Below are positions 31,995-42,541 of a DNA stretch of 64,000 nt, piece after piece. Source of the stretch: Platanthera guangdongensis. Taxonomy: Eukaryota > Streptophyta > Magnoliopsida > Asparagales > Orchidaceae. The notes under the pieces are model-generated. The model was given only the letters and a program-made list of their open reading frames with translations, was not told where the DNA came from and did no database searches. The stretch spans positions 162,067,866 through 162,131,865 of the forward strand of contig CM077147.1 in assembly GCA_039583875.1 (NCBI GenBank), written 5' to 3'. Every line of letters begins with the position of its first letter. The stretch's first letter is position 1. Both the position numbers and the translations under genes were made by a program.

Positions 31995-34805
31995 ATGGCA
32001 ATTCCCTCAGGTGCTTTGGTTGCAATGAAGTTTGACAGCGGTTTCGACATGGACTTTGAGTCGTTTCAACATTCTGAACCCATCTTTCTATACATCCTAG
32101 AACTATTGGAAGAACTTAGTTTAAAGGACTTCATGACCAGGCGGATCAAACTTCATGGAACAGAAATACGGGAATGGGTATATACATCTACTGTTTCTGA
32201 CGAAGATACTTTGACCGGCAATATAGGGAACACTGTTGTTTCCCTCTCTCCCGCAGTTCTCTCTGAAATATTTGGCTTAGTGAATGGAGAAGACAATATG
32301 GAAATGGATTCTGAGGAATTCAGTGATATGCTAAAATTAATGGGTTTCTCTAGGAACAACCCTAATAAGTTGTTGAAAAAGCAATTATCCGCCGCCTATC
32401 AATTTTTGGCAGATATTACGGGAAAGATTCTGATGGCCAAGCACTCTGCTCACGACTATATCACCCGTCACCAATTTCTGATAATGTGTGCAGTAGTGAA
32501 TAAGCGACAGGTTGATTGGAGCAAAGTGTTCTTTGAATTGATCAAGAAGAAGAACAGTAAAAAGGAAGTCTGCTTTAGCAGAATATTGGGTATATTCCTC
32601 AAAGAGAAGGCTGCTGAATGTATGGTCTCCCCGACCATCTTCATAAACGCCAGCAAGCGCCTCACTTGCGCTCTATTTGGCAGGTGGGAGAGGACCATCT
32701 CCAAGCTATCAAAGGCTTCCTCCTCCTCCCTCCAAACTTCTGAGAGCACAAGGGCTGTAAAGGCCGCTCCCCATCCTGTTGAAGAGGTTCCTCCATCTCA
32801 ACCATCTATTCCAGCACCTCTTCCTCCAAAGAAGCCTCCTCATGTACCTACCCCTCCTCCATCTCCACCACTTGACCTGACAAACATTCCATCTCCACCT
32901 CCATCTTCCCCCTTGTCAGTTGATCATCAACCCACTCCTCCAGATTCCCCTCAGGACATTCCTATTCCTACACCTCCTCAGTCTCCTCTTCCCCAACACT
33001 TATCCACCATCCCATTTTATGATATACCATCAGATGCAATCATGCAAGATGCCCCCACTCCATCTGTTATTCCTCCTCTCATTCCATCCCCTTCCCCATT
33101 TGATCCATCTACCCTCATTTCCTTGCTCACCCCTCTTATCCAATCCTTGATCCAAGAGGCCATTACACCTCTTGTGACCTCCATCAATTCCTTATCTGCC
33201 CAGATCTCTCTTATATCTGCTGTCCCATCTTCATCTAGGGGCCTGGCTCCAGGTCTTCCTCTACCCAGGCAGGGGGAGATGCTCTGTGATGAAGTTGCAG
33301 CAGATGCAGATACAGCAGCAGCAGCAGCAATCACAGCAGTTCCCTCTCCAGCAGATTCAGATTCAGATGAAGATACCACAATTTTGACAGACTTTGATGC
33401 TGAGATGTCTGAGTTAATTCAATTTATGGATACTTACATTTATCTGGATGAGTCAGTTGCTCAAATAACTCCTGTTGGTGATTTCTATTTAAATCCCACA
33501 GTGAATTTATCAGCTTTGTTGAGAAGTTTTGATACTGTATATATGAAACTCCCTCCAGCAGATTTCTCTAAGCCTTATTTGGCTATGGTACCTTATACCT
33601 CTCCAGCCAGTCCAGCAGTTGCCAAGCAACTCTATGACAATTTTGCTCTCTCAGCTTCAGCCTCCTTCTCAGCTTCCAGCCCAGAGGTCATTCCAGAAGA
33701 TACTCCAGTGCCAGTTTCAGCACCAAACTTTATTATGGATGACTCTCCAATGCCTACTCTAGATGATCTTATTCAGGCAGACATTGAAGAAGAGAAAAAG
33801 GCAGTAGCTGATAGATCTGTCTCCTTTGTTTCTGAATCTTATACAGATAATTCTTCTTTTGTTGCTGATACTCCTATTCCTGAACCTTCTGCCCCTCCTC
33901 CAGCAAAGACTGTTATTTCTAATAAAGCTTTAAAAGCTTTGGATTCATTGTATGATACCCCTCAGGATTCAGAATCTGGTGATGATGAAATTGATTCTGA
34001 TGAGGATGCAGCTAGCAGGAAAAAGAGATTGTTGGCAAAGAAGAGAAAGGCTGCTCCTCCTCCCAAGCTAAATCCCACTGCAGACACTCCCTACTACATT
34101 CTGCACAATGTGACTCCATATAAGGGAATGCCAGCATGGATGTGGCTCTACAAAAACCAGCAGAAAGATAGAAAGAGAAGCAGGAGATACTCCCCTCCTC
34201 CAGTGCACAGATACAGGAAGGATCCTCCTCCTCCTCCTCCAGCAGCTGGTGCCAGTGGCTCTAGCTCCCAGAGATCTACCCCAATGCAAACTTATCAAAG
34301 ACAATCAGGGAGATCTTCTAGAAGCAGACAGCAGAGGCCATCCTCCTCAGGTAATCAACAACATAAGCAGCAGCAGCAACAAAGTTCTAAAGTACAAAAA
34401 GCTGAAATCCCAAAGAAGCCAGACTCCCCTCCAATTCCTTTTGAAGATCCAGAGACTGCTAATACAGCAAGAATGGCTAGATACCAAGAGCTGATTGGTC
34501 TATCCTTGATAAATAAAGCCAAAGCAGAAGGAAAAGATATTTTTGGTCTTTCAACCATGTCAAAGTATAGAAAGGAAGAGCTGAAAAGATTTGACAAAGG
34601 TAACAAATTGTTTAATGTTGATGACTATATGAAACTTCATCCAGAAGTAGTTGTCCCCAGGGCTACTTCATTGAAAATTATTGGGGCGGCTGATATGACC
34701 ATGACAGTGGCTCAAGCTCAAAATCCTAACAGAGAAATCATTTTCAAGAAGCCAGGAGAAAAGATAGCAGAAGACAAACCTCAGAAGAAGAAGCAAAAGA
34801 AGTAA
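31995..34805 (+). CDS. Intact extra ORF of copia-1 (936 aa), plant transposon accessory protein
   Basis: An unbroken frame from ATG to TAA in an element whose gag and pol are broken. Residues about 30-235 form a globular domain (FLYILELLEELSL, FLADITGKILMAK, QVDWSKVFFELIKK, RILGIFLKEK, LFGRWERTISK). It aligns by eye with the N-terminal domain of the copia-2 ORF, including the GRWERTISK/SRWERVLSK end. Residues about 250-345 are Pro-rich (PPPSPP, TPPQSPLP). Then follow an acidic Ser-rich region, basic patches (RKKRLLAKKRKAAPP, KDRKRSRRYSPPP), a Gln-rich stretch and a conserved helical tail (ARYQELIGLSLINKAKAEG) ending KKKQKK. No signal peptide or membrane segment is seen. A nuclear location is inferred from the basic patches; function unknown. 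Confidence 0.85.
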   Translation: MAIPSGALVAMKFDSGFDMDFESFQHSEPIFLYILELLEELSLKDFMTRRIKLHGTEIREWVYTSTVSDEDTLTGNIGNTVVSLSPAVLSEIFGLVNGEDNMEMDSEEFSDMLKLMGFSRNNPNKLLKKQLSAAYQFLADITGKILMAKHSAHDYITRHQFLIMCAVVNKRQVDWSKVFFELIKKKNSKKEVCFSRILGIFLKEKAAECMVSPTIFINASKRLTCALFGRWERTISKLSKASSSSLQTSESTRAVKAAPHPVEEVPPSQPSIPAPLPPKKPPHVPTPPPSPPLDLTNIPSPPPSSPLSVDHQPTPPDSPQDIPIPTPPQSPLPQHLSTIPFYDIPSDAIMQDAPTPSVIPPLIPSPSPFDPSTLISLLTPLIQSLIQEAITPLVTSINSLSAQISLISAVPSSSRGLAPGLPLPRQGEMLCDEVAADADTAAAAAITAVPSPADSDSDEDTTILTDFDAEMSELIQFMDTYIYLDESVAQITPVGDFYLNPTVNLSALLRSFDTVYMKLPPADFSKPYLAMVPYTSPASPAVAKQLYDNFALSASASFSASSPEVIPEDTPVPVSAPNFIMDDSPMPTLDDLIQADIEEEKKAVADRSVSFVSESYTDNSSFVADTPIPEPSAPPPAKTVISNKALKALDSLYDTPQDSESGDDEIDSDEDAASRKKRLLAKKRKAAPPPKLNPTADTPYYILHNVTPYKGMPAWMWLYKNQQKDRKRSRRYSPPPVHRYRKDPPPPPPAAGASGSSSQRSTPMQTYQRQSGRSSRSRQQRPSSSGNQQHKQQQQQSSKVQKAEIPKKPDSPPIPFEDPETANTARMARYQELIGLSLINKAKAEGKDIFGLSTMSKYRKEELKRFDKGNKLFNVDDYMKLHPEVVVPRATSLKIIGAADMTMTVAQAQNPNREIIFKKPGEKIAEDKPQKKKQKK

Positions 34806-34986
34806 CTTTTCTTGTTGATTCATTTCTGTCTATTATTTGTTTTTAAACTGTGCTATCTGTTAAGCAAAGCTGTGTATATATATATCTGTTGCATGTGTTA
34901 TAATTCTCTGCCAGATATATTTCTTTTCTTGCTTTGTTTTTCTGTTTTGAGTCTCTGTTAGTGACCTCACCCAAATAGGGGGAGAT
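34806..34986 (+). other. Copia-1 3' untranslated region and polypurine tract
   Basis: A/T-rich sequence followed by AAATAGGGGGAGA (34973-34985) next to the 3' LTR, identical to the copia-2 tract. Confidence 0.88.
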
Positions 34987-36905
34987 TGTTGGATCCCTAG
35001 TTGATTTGGGCTAAGTTCACTGACTTAGGATGTGACCCCTCTTGTATAGCCCGGGTCAATTTGTGTCCTAGAGTCTAGGTTAAGTACTTAGGCTCAACTC
35101 CAGATGGACCAGCTTGCATCAAGACCCTCAGAGACTCCAGACTCACAAGTTTCTCAAGACTAAGTAAAGTGAGTTCGACATTCGTCGAACTCAGATCGAC
35201 GAAAGGAATTCTGCGCTCGACGATCGTGAGACAATTCGTAGTGCTGAGCTCGACGATCTAAGTTCTCTCTTCGATGAAAATTCAGTTTCTGCTTCAAGCC
35301 AAAGTCAGAAAGACTTCAAATTTTTCTAAGTCCAACTTCAAGCTTCGGTCGACGAATTATATTCTGAGCTCGACGAACTTGGACCTCAAGTTCACAGCTT
35401 CTCAGGTCGACGAAGTCAGCTTCTCAGGTCGACGAATGATAATCTCTACTCGATGATTTCTGGACTCAGAGAATCTGTGTCGACACTTAGGGTTTGTGTC
35501 GACACCAGTCAACTTGTGTCGACACCAGGATTTCAGTCGACACTAACTTGTGTCGACACCAGGATTTCAGTCGACACCAGCTTCTTTCGACACCAGAGGA
35601 TTTGTGTCGACACCAAGATCAATCTGTCGACACCAGCTTATGTCAACACAACATTTCAGCAGATGCAGGATATTTTGTCCAAGTGCAGAACTTTTCTCAG
35701 GTCGACGATTCTGTTTCTCAGCTCGACGAATGAAGAATGTCTGTCAGATGTATGAAGATTGTCTGGTCGACGAACTCTATCAAGCTCAGCCCGACGAACT
35801 CAAGCTCAGCTCGACGAACACAAGTTCAGCTCGACGAAATGTGTTCTTCATTCGACGAATCCAGATTAGGTTTTCTTCAAGGTTCCCGTCCCGTTTCTTG
35901 GCGCTGATTCCTGAATATTTAATGTCAGATCTTCTCAGAATGTTACCGTTAGAACGCGCATTGACTATGGACGATTACATGCCGTTTTTCCATGTGACAG
36001 TTAGGAAAGTCATTGATGGCTGATTCTTTCCAAGGCCGACTGTAATTACTGCTCGACAATTCAAAAAAGTTTGAATATCCCTTAGTCAGACAGACACAGA
36101 GACAAACAAGAAAATAGAGAATCAAGCAGAGTTCAAAAATTACAGTACAGAAGATACTCAAAAGTTGCAGAAGAACAATCATTCAAATAAAAAGTTTTTG
36201 ACTGCAATCAGCCTTGACCAGAGAACTCTCTCAAGAAGAAGAAGAACAACTAAATTCAATCAAAAGTCTTCTTCTCTCTATTCACAGGATAACTTCAAAG
36301 GACAACAATCAATCAATCTGTCAAAGAAGTTCCTGAAGCAGTTCTGGTCCAGGCATTTTAGGTCATTGAAGGCCTATCACCCTGAAGCAGTGCTCCAGCA
36401 TTCCTGACCAATTCAAGATCTCAAGGGGAGTAAGAGCTGCTACATCAATCCACAAGTCTTCTCTCTGACTGTTGACAGATAAGACACTATCACCCTCTCT
36501 CTCATTCTTGTACAGGGTTTTAAATCCCTCCAAAATTTTTCTGGTTGCAAGTCTCCTTCCAAAAGACTTGAGGGTTTGGTTTTTGGGGACCTGATCAAAA
36601 CTCATTGGTGCCCAGGACACCTGATCAACTCATCCTGCAGTGGATTCCTACCTAGGGTGGTAGAAGAGTGGATGTACCCAGATTGATTGGGGAACCACTA
36701 TAGCTCCTTGTGTCTTCTAGTTGCTTGTTTTTCTTTTTTTTCTGGCTGTGATCTGTGATTGCTCCGTGTTTACATTTACTTTATATTATTTGCTTCCCCG
36801 TTCACTTAGATTTACAACAACAGTTGTAAAAAGTTTTTAGTAAGCACCATACTCTATTCACCCCCCCCCCCCTCTAGAGTATATCAGATCTAACTTGCAC
36901 TTTCA
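34987..36905 (+). repeat. 3' LTR of copia-1 (1919 bp)
   Basis: TGTTGGATCCC to CTTTCA, with its array at 35172-35865 (TCGACGA, and TGTCGACACC at 35478-35640). It is one TGTCGACACC unit shorter than the 5' LTR and has a longer C-run near 36860. Confidence 0.95.
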
Positions 36906-36912
36906 CTCTAGG
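36906..36912. repeat. Right flanking direct repeat CTCTAGG of copia-1
   Basis: Matches 24277-24283. The Tat gag/protease sequence resumes here (CTCTAGGAAGG). Confidence 0.85.
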
Positions 36913-39900
36913 AAGGACATGCCAAACCACGAGGATCCGTTTTGCGATGCGTTGGTAGTCTAGGCCGCCGTCAAAAACTTCACTGTCTCCCAGATCCTCG
37001 TGGACAATGGAAGCTCCATCAACGTCATCTTCAAAAAGGCGTTTGACACCATGAAGGTGGGGGCCAGGAGGGTGTTGGCCTCGGATAGGCCTCTCTTCGA
37101 ATTCTCCAAGGAGAAGAAGGAAGTGGAAGGAGGAGTGGGAATCCATGTTACCCCGGATGGCCAGTCCAGAAACTGCCGGTTCGTCATCATGGACCCTCCA
37201 AGAAGCTATGCCGCCATATTTGGACGGCCCCTCATCAGCGCCTTCTGTTGTGTGCCCTCCTAATTCCACCAGTGCCTCAAGTTCAATGCTGAGGGCATCC
37301 AGGTCCAGGTCCGGGGAGACCGTATGGTAGAGAGGGAATGATACGTGACTGCGGTCAACTCATGCTTCATTTGGTTTAGCGGTGGTAGGTCAATCCGGCG
37401 GGTGGAAACAGAGTGTTCGAATTAGAGGGGGAAGGTGGTTACTCCAAACGGAGCTTTTTGGGGCATTTCTCAAGGCGGGCGGGTGGAAAAAGAGCAAACA
37501 CCGTCGGAGATTCATTTTTTTACCCTCCTTCTGGCGGCGTTTGCCCAAAACGGAGCAGCGAAACGCCCAAACAAATAGAGCCTCAATCTCCTGGCAAGGA
37601 GGAGCCAAGGAGATGGAGAGGTGGATGGAGGAGCTGTCTAGCCAGGAGGCCGTAGGCGGAGCTGAGGAGATGGAGGTGGAGGAGTATGAGGTCTGCACCC
37701 ATATGGAGGTGGCGGAGGAAGTGTAGGAGGAGCCGGCTGAGGTGATAGCCATGGAAGAGGCTGAGGAGGAAGCTTTTGTCCCATGCGAGGAGGTTGTGGG
37801 CGAGTGGGTAGACCAATCCCAGCTGGAGGCAGTAGAGGAGGTAGTGGAGATGGAGGTTCTCACCCGGGAAGGCAGGGTGGAGAAGGTGCATGTTAGCGGA
37901 GTGCTGAGCCCAGAATAGTAGGGGAGGATGCTGGAGTGCATCCAAAGATACATCGACATCTTCGCATGGAGCGCGACTAACATGCCTGGGATCATTGCAG
38001 ATGTTGCATGCCACCGCCTCAACATGGATTTGGAGGTTCGCCCCATTCGGCAATAGAAGAGGTTTATCGCGGACAAGCTGGCCGAGCCCATCCGGGAGGA
38101 GGTGGGTCTCCAATGTTGTAATGGTTAAAAAAGGAGATGGCTGCTGGAGGATGTGTGTAGATTTCTCTCTTTTAAATAAATCATGTCCTAAGGATTGTTA
38201 CCCCCTCCCTCGAATCGATGCGCTGGTTGACTCAATCGTCGGTTTCTCTCTAATGAATTTATTAAATGCTTTTTCAGGTTATTATCAAATCAGAATGCAC
38301 CTGCCCGACATTAAAGATGCCTCCTTCATCACCGGGGATGGGTGCCACTGCTATAAAATGATGCCTTTTGGGCAAAAACAATGCAGGGGCAACGTATCAA
38401 AGGATGATGGACTGGGTCTTCCGGGAGCAGAAGGGGAGGAACCATTATGTGTATGTGGATGATCTTATGATCAAGAGTCAGGCCATTGTCTCTCACCTCC
38501 AGTACCTGAAAGAGACCGTCGTCACCCTGCTGAAATATAAAATGAGGTTGAACTCTTTGAAGTGTGTCTTTGGGTCAAGCAAGGGAAAGTTCCAAGGCCA
38601 TCTCCTTACTCCCGCAGGTGTAGATCCTAACCCTGATAAGGTAAGGGCCATCATGGAGTTGGGATCGCCTCGGCACGCCAAGGAGGTCCAGCGCCTGACA
38701 GGGAAGCTGGCAGGGCTGAGCTGGTTCCTCTCCTGGGTTGGAGAGAAGTGCTCGCCATTCTTCAATGCGTTGAGAGGTGGCTAGAAATTCGAGTGGTCCG
38801 TGGAGTGTGAGGGAGCCTTCCAAGCCTTGAAGAGGAAGCTGACCCAGGCTCCTCTGCTCCAGGGATCGAAGGAGGGGGGAGATCTGTCCCTCTACCTGGT
38901 GATGGAGTCGAGGCCCTGAGCTCTGTCTTGGTTCAGGAAGTGGGAAAGAAGTCACTGCCAATCTACTATGTGAGTAGGGTCCTGAGGAAGGCAGAGCTTC
39001 GGTACCCTATCCTGGAGAAGTTGGCTTTCACCATAGTCATCTCCGCCTGGAGGCTCTGTCCGTATTTCTAGTCACACTCTATCTAGGTAGTGACTGACCA
39101 TCCCCTCCGCAACATCTTCGATGGGGTGGAGCATTCCGGAAGGCTAGCAAAATGATCGGTAGAGCTGAGCGAGTTTGATATCTCCTTTGTCCCTCACCTC
39201 TCGATCAAGGCCTAGGAAATGACCGACTTCCTAGCCGATTATGTGGTTGAAGTGGCGGAGGCCGAGCTCACTTACCTAGTTCCTTGGAGGGTGAAGGTGG
39301 ATGGCGCATCAGGGAGGCACTCCTTGTGGGAAGGAGTGATCTTAGATAGACCGTAAGGGACGAGGATCAAGCAAATAATGGTTATTCATTTTCCCATCAC
39401 TAACAATCAAGCGGAGTATAAGGCAGTGATCGCAGGGCTTCGGCTGGCAAGGGAGCTAGGGGTACAAGATGTGGAGGTTCTAACGGACTCCATGGTGGTG
39501 TCCTCCTAGATCAATGGTGAGCTCGAGGCGAGGGAGCCTACTTTCCAACTATACCTAGCAAAGGTGAACGGGGTCATCGGCATGTTCCAAACCTTCTCCA
39601 TCAGACGTGTGCCGCATGAAGAGAATAAGCAGGTAGATCAGCTAGCCATGTTCAGAACCTGCACGGGGGAACTCTTACCGACCTCATCTGCCCTTCCATT
39701 GAAGAGGGGGTGCTGATGGAGGTGGATCAATGCACTTCCTGAATGGACCCCTTTATAACCTTCTTGTCCCCAGGAGAGTTCCCAAAGGACCTGGATAAGA
39801 ATCGCTTCAAATATAAGTCGACATATTATCTGATGCGCGATGGGAGGCTATACCGGAAAACTCTCTCAGGGATTTTGGCGCTTTGCGCGGCCGAAGAGGA

Positions 39901-40993
39901 AGTTCCGAGGATCTTGGAGGAGGTTCATTCCTGGTACTGTGGGAGTCACTCGGGAAGTAGGACCCTGGAGGGGAGGATTATAAGGCAAGGGTATTTCTGG
40001 CCAACCCCGAGCAAGGATGCCACCGAGTTCGCAAATAAGTGCTAGAAGTGTTAGTTGTTCGCCCCTCTCCAGCTACTACCAGCCCAAAGAATCAGGAGCA
40101 TCACTGTGCCCTGGCCCTTTGCTATTTGGGGGATGGATCTTGTAGGACCTTTCCCCAAAGCCAGTGGGCAGAGGAGATTCCTGCTAGTCATGATCGATTA
40201 TTTTTCTAAGTGGTTAGAGGTTAAGGCACTAGCCAATTTGACCTCCCAGGTAATCCGGAACTTCGTGTGTGGGGGGGGGGAGATCATTTGTAAGCATAGG
40301 TTGCCTCAGACCATTGTCATGGATAATGGGCCTCAGTTTGCGAGCGCGGAGTTTATCAGAATTTGCGGCCAACTCAGGATTGATCTTCAGTTCGCATTGG
40401 TTCATCAACCTAGGAGCAATGGGTAGGTGGAGGTGGCGAACAAGATCATTGTGAACTTATTGAATAAGAAGGTTGAGAACCTTAGTGGAAGTTGGGTGGA
40501 GCAACTTTCTTCAGTCCTTTGGGCCCTGAGGACCACCCCTAACACAGCCACCAAGGAAACCCCCTTTAAACTCTCCCACAACTGTGAAGCTATGCTCCCA
40601 ATCCAGTTCGAGATCAGGACACCACGGGTGGTGGAAGTAGAGGAAGGAAGGGAAGAATGAAGGGTTGATAATGAGGATGAGCTGCAACACTCCTTTCCTA
40701 ATAGAAGAACTCCAAGATGTGGCTGTCGTCAAGCAAGAAGAAGCCAGACGGTGGATGGCTAAGTACTTTGACAAACATGTTAGAATCAAGCAGTACGCGG
40801 AAGGGGACTTGGTCCTGAAAAATTTAGATGCTGTAAGAAGATCAACTGCCGCAGGAAAGATCAACCCAAATTAAGAAGGTTTGTTTATCATCAAAGAAGT
40901 GTTGAGGTCAGCAGGTACCGCCTACGGAATGTGGAGGGCGAGATCCTAAGTCACACATTGAGTGGTGATGACCTGAAGTGCTTTTATCCTTAA
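36906..40993 (+). pseudogene. Tat copy B protease, RT, dual RNase H and integrase, heavily broken
   Basis: Protease with LVDNGSSINVIF near 36990; a low-complexity linker (37400-37900); RT from MVKKGDGCWRMCVDFSLLNK (38119) to YVDDLMIKS (38451); a first RNase H (YYVSRVLRKAELRYPILEK, 38960); a second RNase H (VDGASGRHS, NNQAEYKAVIAGL, LTDSM; 39297-39500); integrase zinc-binding region (HS...C*KC), core (MDLVGPFP, VMDNGPQFAS, NG*VEVANK) and a tail ending about 40993. Two successive RNase H domains are the hallmark of the Tat lineage. There are many stops and several frameshifts. In-frame TAG occurs where Gln is expected near 39069, 39090, 39213, 39508, 40053 and 40423. Not functional. Confidence 0.93.
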
Positions 40994-41229
40994 AAGCCAT
41001 GTACATAACATCTTTTTTCTAATATGAAGCTTCTTGAAATTCCAATTTTCTTCTGCAATGATTCATACGAACAGGTGTAGAGTTCACTCAGTAGACCCCG
41101 AGCAGATCAAGTTGCCAGTCTTCCACTAGCAGACATGGCTGGATGTCACTCGAGGGAGTCTACCCAGACCCCGAGCAGATCCCGCTGTCAAGTTTTCACA
41201 AGTTGGCAGTGCTGGATGTCACTCAGTGG

Positions 41230-41720
41230 GTGTCACCCTTCCAGTTGATTCTCAACGCTCACCGTCAGGCTCTCATCTAGCTGATTGGTGCGGTGGTAAC
41301 GCCCGGTGTTGTCGAAAAGGAAAGTCTGGTTGATGCTCAAAGCTCGTCGTCAGGCTCTCATCTAGCTGATTGGGTCGGTGGTAGCGCCCGGTGGTTGGCC
41401 AAAAGGAAAGTCTGGTTGATGCCTAATGCCTACCGTCAGGCTCTTATCTAGCTGATCGGGCTGGTGGTAGCGCCCGATGGTTGGCCAAAAGGAAAGTTTG
41501 GTTGATGCTCAATGCCCGCCATCACATTCTCATCTAGCTGATGGGGCTAGTGGTAGTGCCCGATGGTTGGACAAAAGGAAAGTCGGGTTGATGCTCAATG
41601 CTCGCCGCCAGGCTCTCATCTAGTTGATTGGGTCGGTGGTAGTTCCCGATAGTTGGCCAAAGAAATATGTTTGATTGATTCTCATCTCCTGCTGTCAGGC
41701 TCTCATCTAGCTGATAGGGA
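41230..41720 (+). repeat. 86-bp tandem repeat of Tat copy B, about 6 units
   Basis: GTTGAT recurs at about 41243, 41329, 41415, 41501, 41587 and 41674, an 86-bp step, within units containing GGCTCTCATCTAGCTGATTGG and GTGGTAGCGCCCG. These are the reverse complement of the units at 6885-7570. A degraded flank extends from about 41090. Confidence 0.93.
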
Positions 41721-42307
41721 AGTTGGGCCCTCGGAAGATGTTGTGAAGTGTTTTGGAACACAATCTCAAGCTGCTCTTGCCAGTCAATAAGGCTTGGGGT
41801 TTATGGAATTTTGGGAAGAAATACAGGACTTCAAGGAGATCTCGCCGCCAGGGATCCCACCAATCAACAGGATAAACACTCAGGTGTAAGTTGGGGGAAA
41901 GTACTAAGGCCATCATAGAGGCTGCAAGCGAATGAGGGTGCCTGATGGTGGATCTTGCAAGCTGAATATTCTAATAGCGCATTAGCCTATGCGGCGAGAG
42001 CGACGCATAGCCTTATTTTAAGTTATGTTTTAAGTGCACGTGAACCTGTGTGGCAAGAATGACACAAGGCCTTATTTTAAGTTATGTTATATGCGCGTGT
42101 AAGTCAGGGGGGAGAATGGCACGAGAGCCAAACTCCTAAGCAACAAATTCTAAGGCAAAGGTTATCATCACGCGTGAGCCTATCCGGCGAGAACGACGCA
42201 AGTTCGTCCTAAAGGTCAACTTGGAAAAGTCAGCAATCTGCAGGTTGACTCGGCGGGAAGTCGGTTTATGGTTTCGTGAGATGTCTTGACCATGAGCTAC
42301 CTAAGAG
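41721..42307 (+). other. Tat copy B 3' untranslated region
   Basis: No gene is seen. It contains degraded repeats around GGCGAGAACGACGCAAG (41990-42200), related to 6250-6550 of copy A. The antisense accessory gene found near the 3' LTR in copies A and D is absent here, so it was probably deleted. Confidence 0.6.
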
Positions 42308-42541
42308 TGTACAACCCCGTATTCAATGAGCGGGTTCCCCTTCAGGATCAGTGCTTTGCCTGATCGTTAGGAGCAAAGTTGCTCAGTAGCGAGCCCCTCC
42401 CAAGTGTTCGCCGAGCCGGCCATGCAAGCCGGGAACTTGGCATTGAGTGTGGCGAGATCACTTGACGCCTTCCGTCCTTGACATTGAGTGAGGCGAGATC
42501 ACTCAACGCATCCCGCCCTTGGCGTTGAGTGAGGCGAGATT
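42308..42541 (+). repeat. Tat copy B 3' LTR, first 234 bp only
   Basis: Starts TGTACAACCCCGTATTC, then GAGCGGGTTCCCCTTCAGG, as in copy D (48877) and copy C (57378, minus). It then enters about three units of the GGCGTTGAGTGAGGCGAGAT array and is cut at 42542 by another LTR. Confidence 0.75.

Larger units (their letters stand above)
24284..36905 (+). mobile_element. Copia-1: complete Sirevirus-like Ty1/copia retrotransposon (12,622 bp)
   Basis: LTRs of 1948 and 1919 bp with TG...CA ends enclose a primer binding site, gag, pol, a TCGACGA-type array, an intact extra ORF and a polypurine tract, flanked by CTCTAGG. It interrupts Tat copy B between gag and protease. The LTRs differ by a few percent in the stretch compared, so it is older than copia-2. 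It shares element order, polypurine tract and extra-ORF type with copia-2 but has unrelated LTR sequence and a different array motif. Confidence 0.95.

Noticed and set aside
37382..38113. Long open frames on both strands in the Tat copy B linker
   Set aside because: Low-complexity GAGGAG-type sequence opens several frames; the position and flanking domains show it is the protease-RT linker of the plus-strand element.
36906..40993. TAG read as Gln (stop-codon reassignment)
   Set aside because: TAA, TGA and frameshifts also occur in the same elements, and the intact extra ORFs encode Gln with CAG/CAA and contain no in-frame TAG. Methylation decay is simpler.
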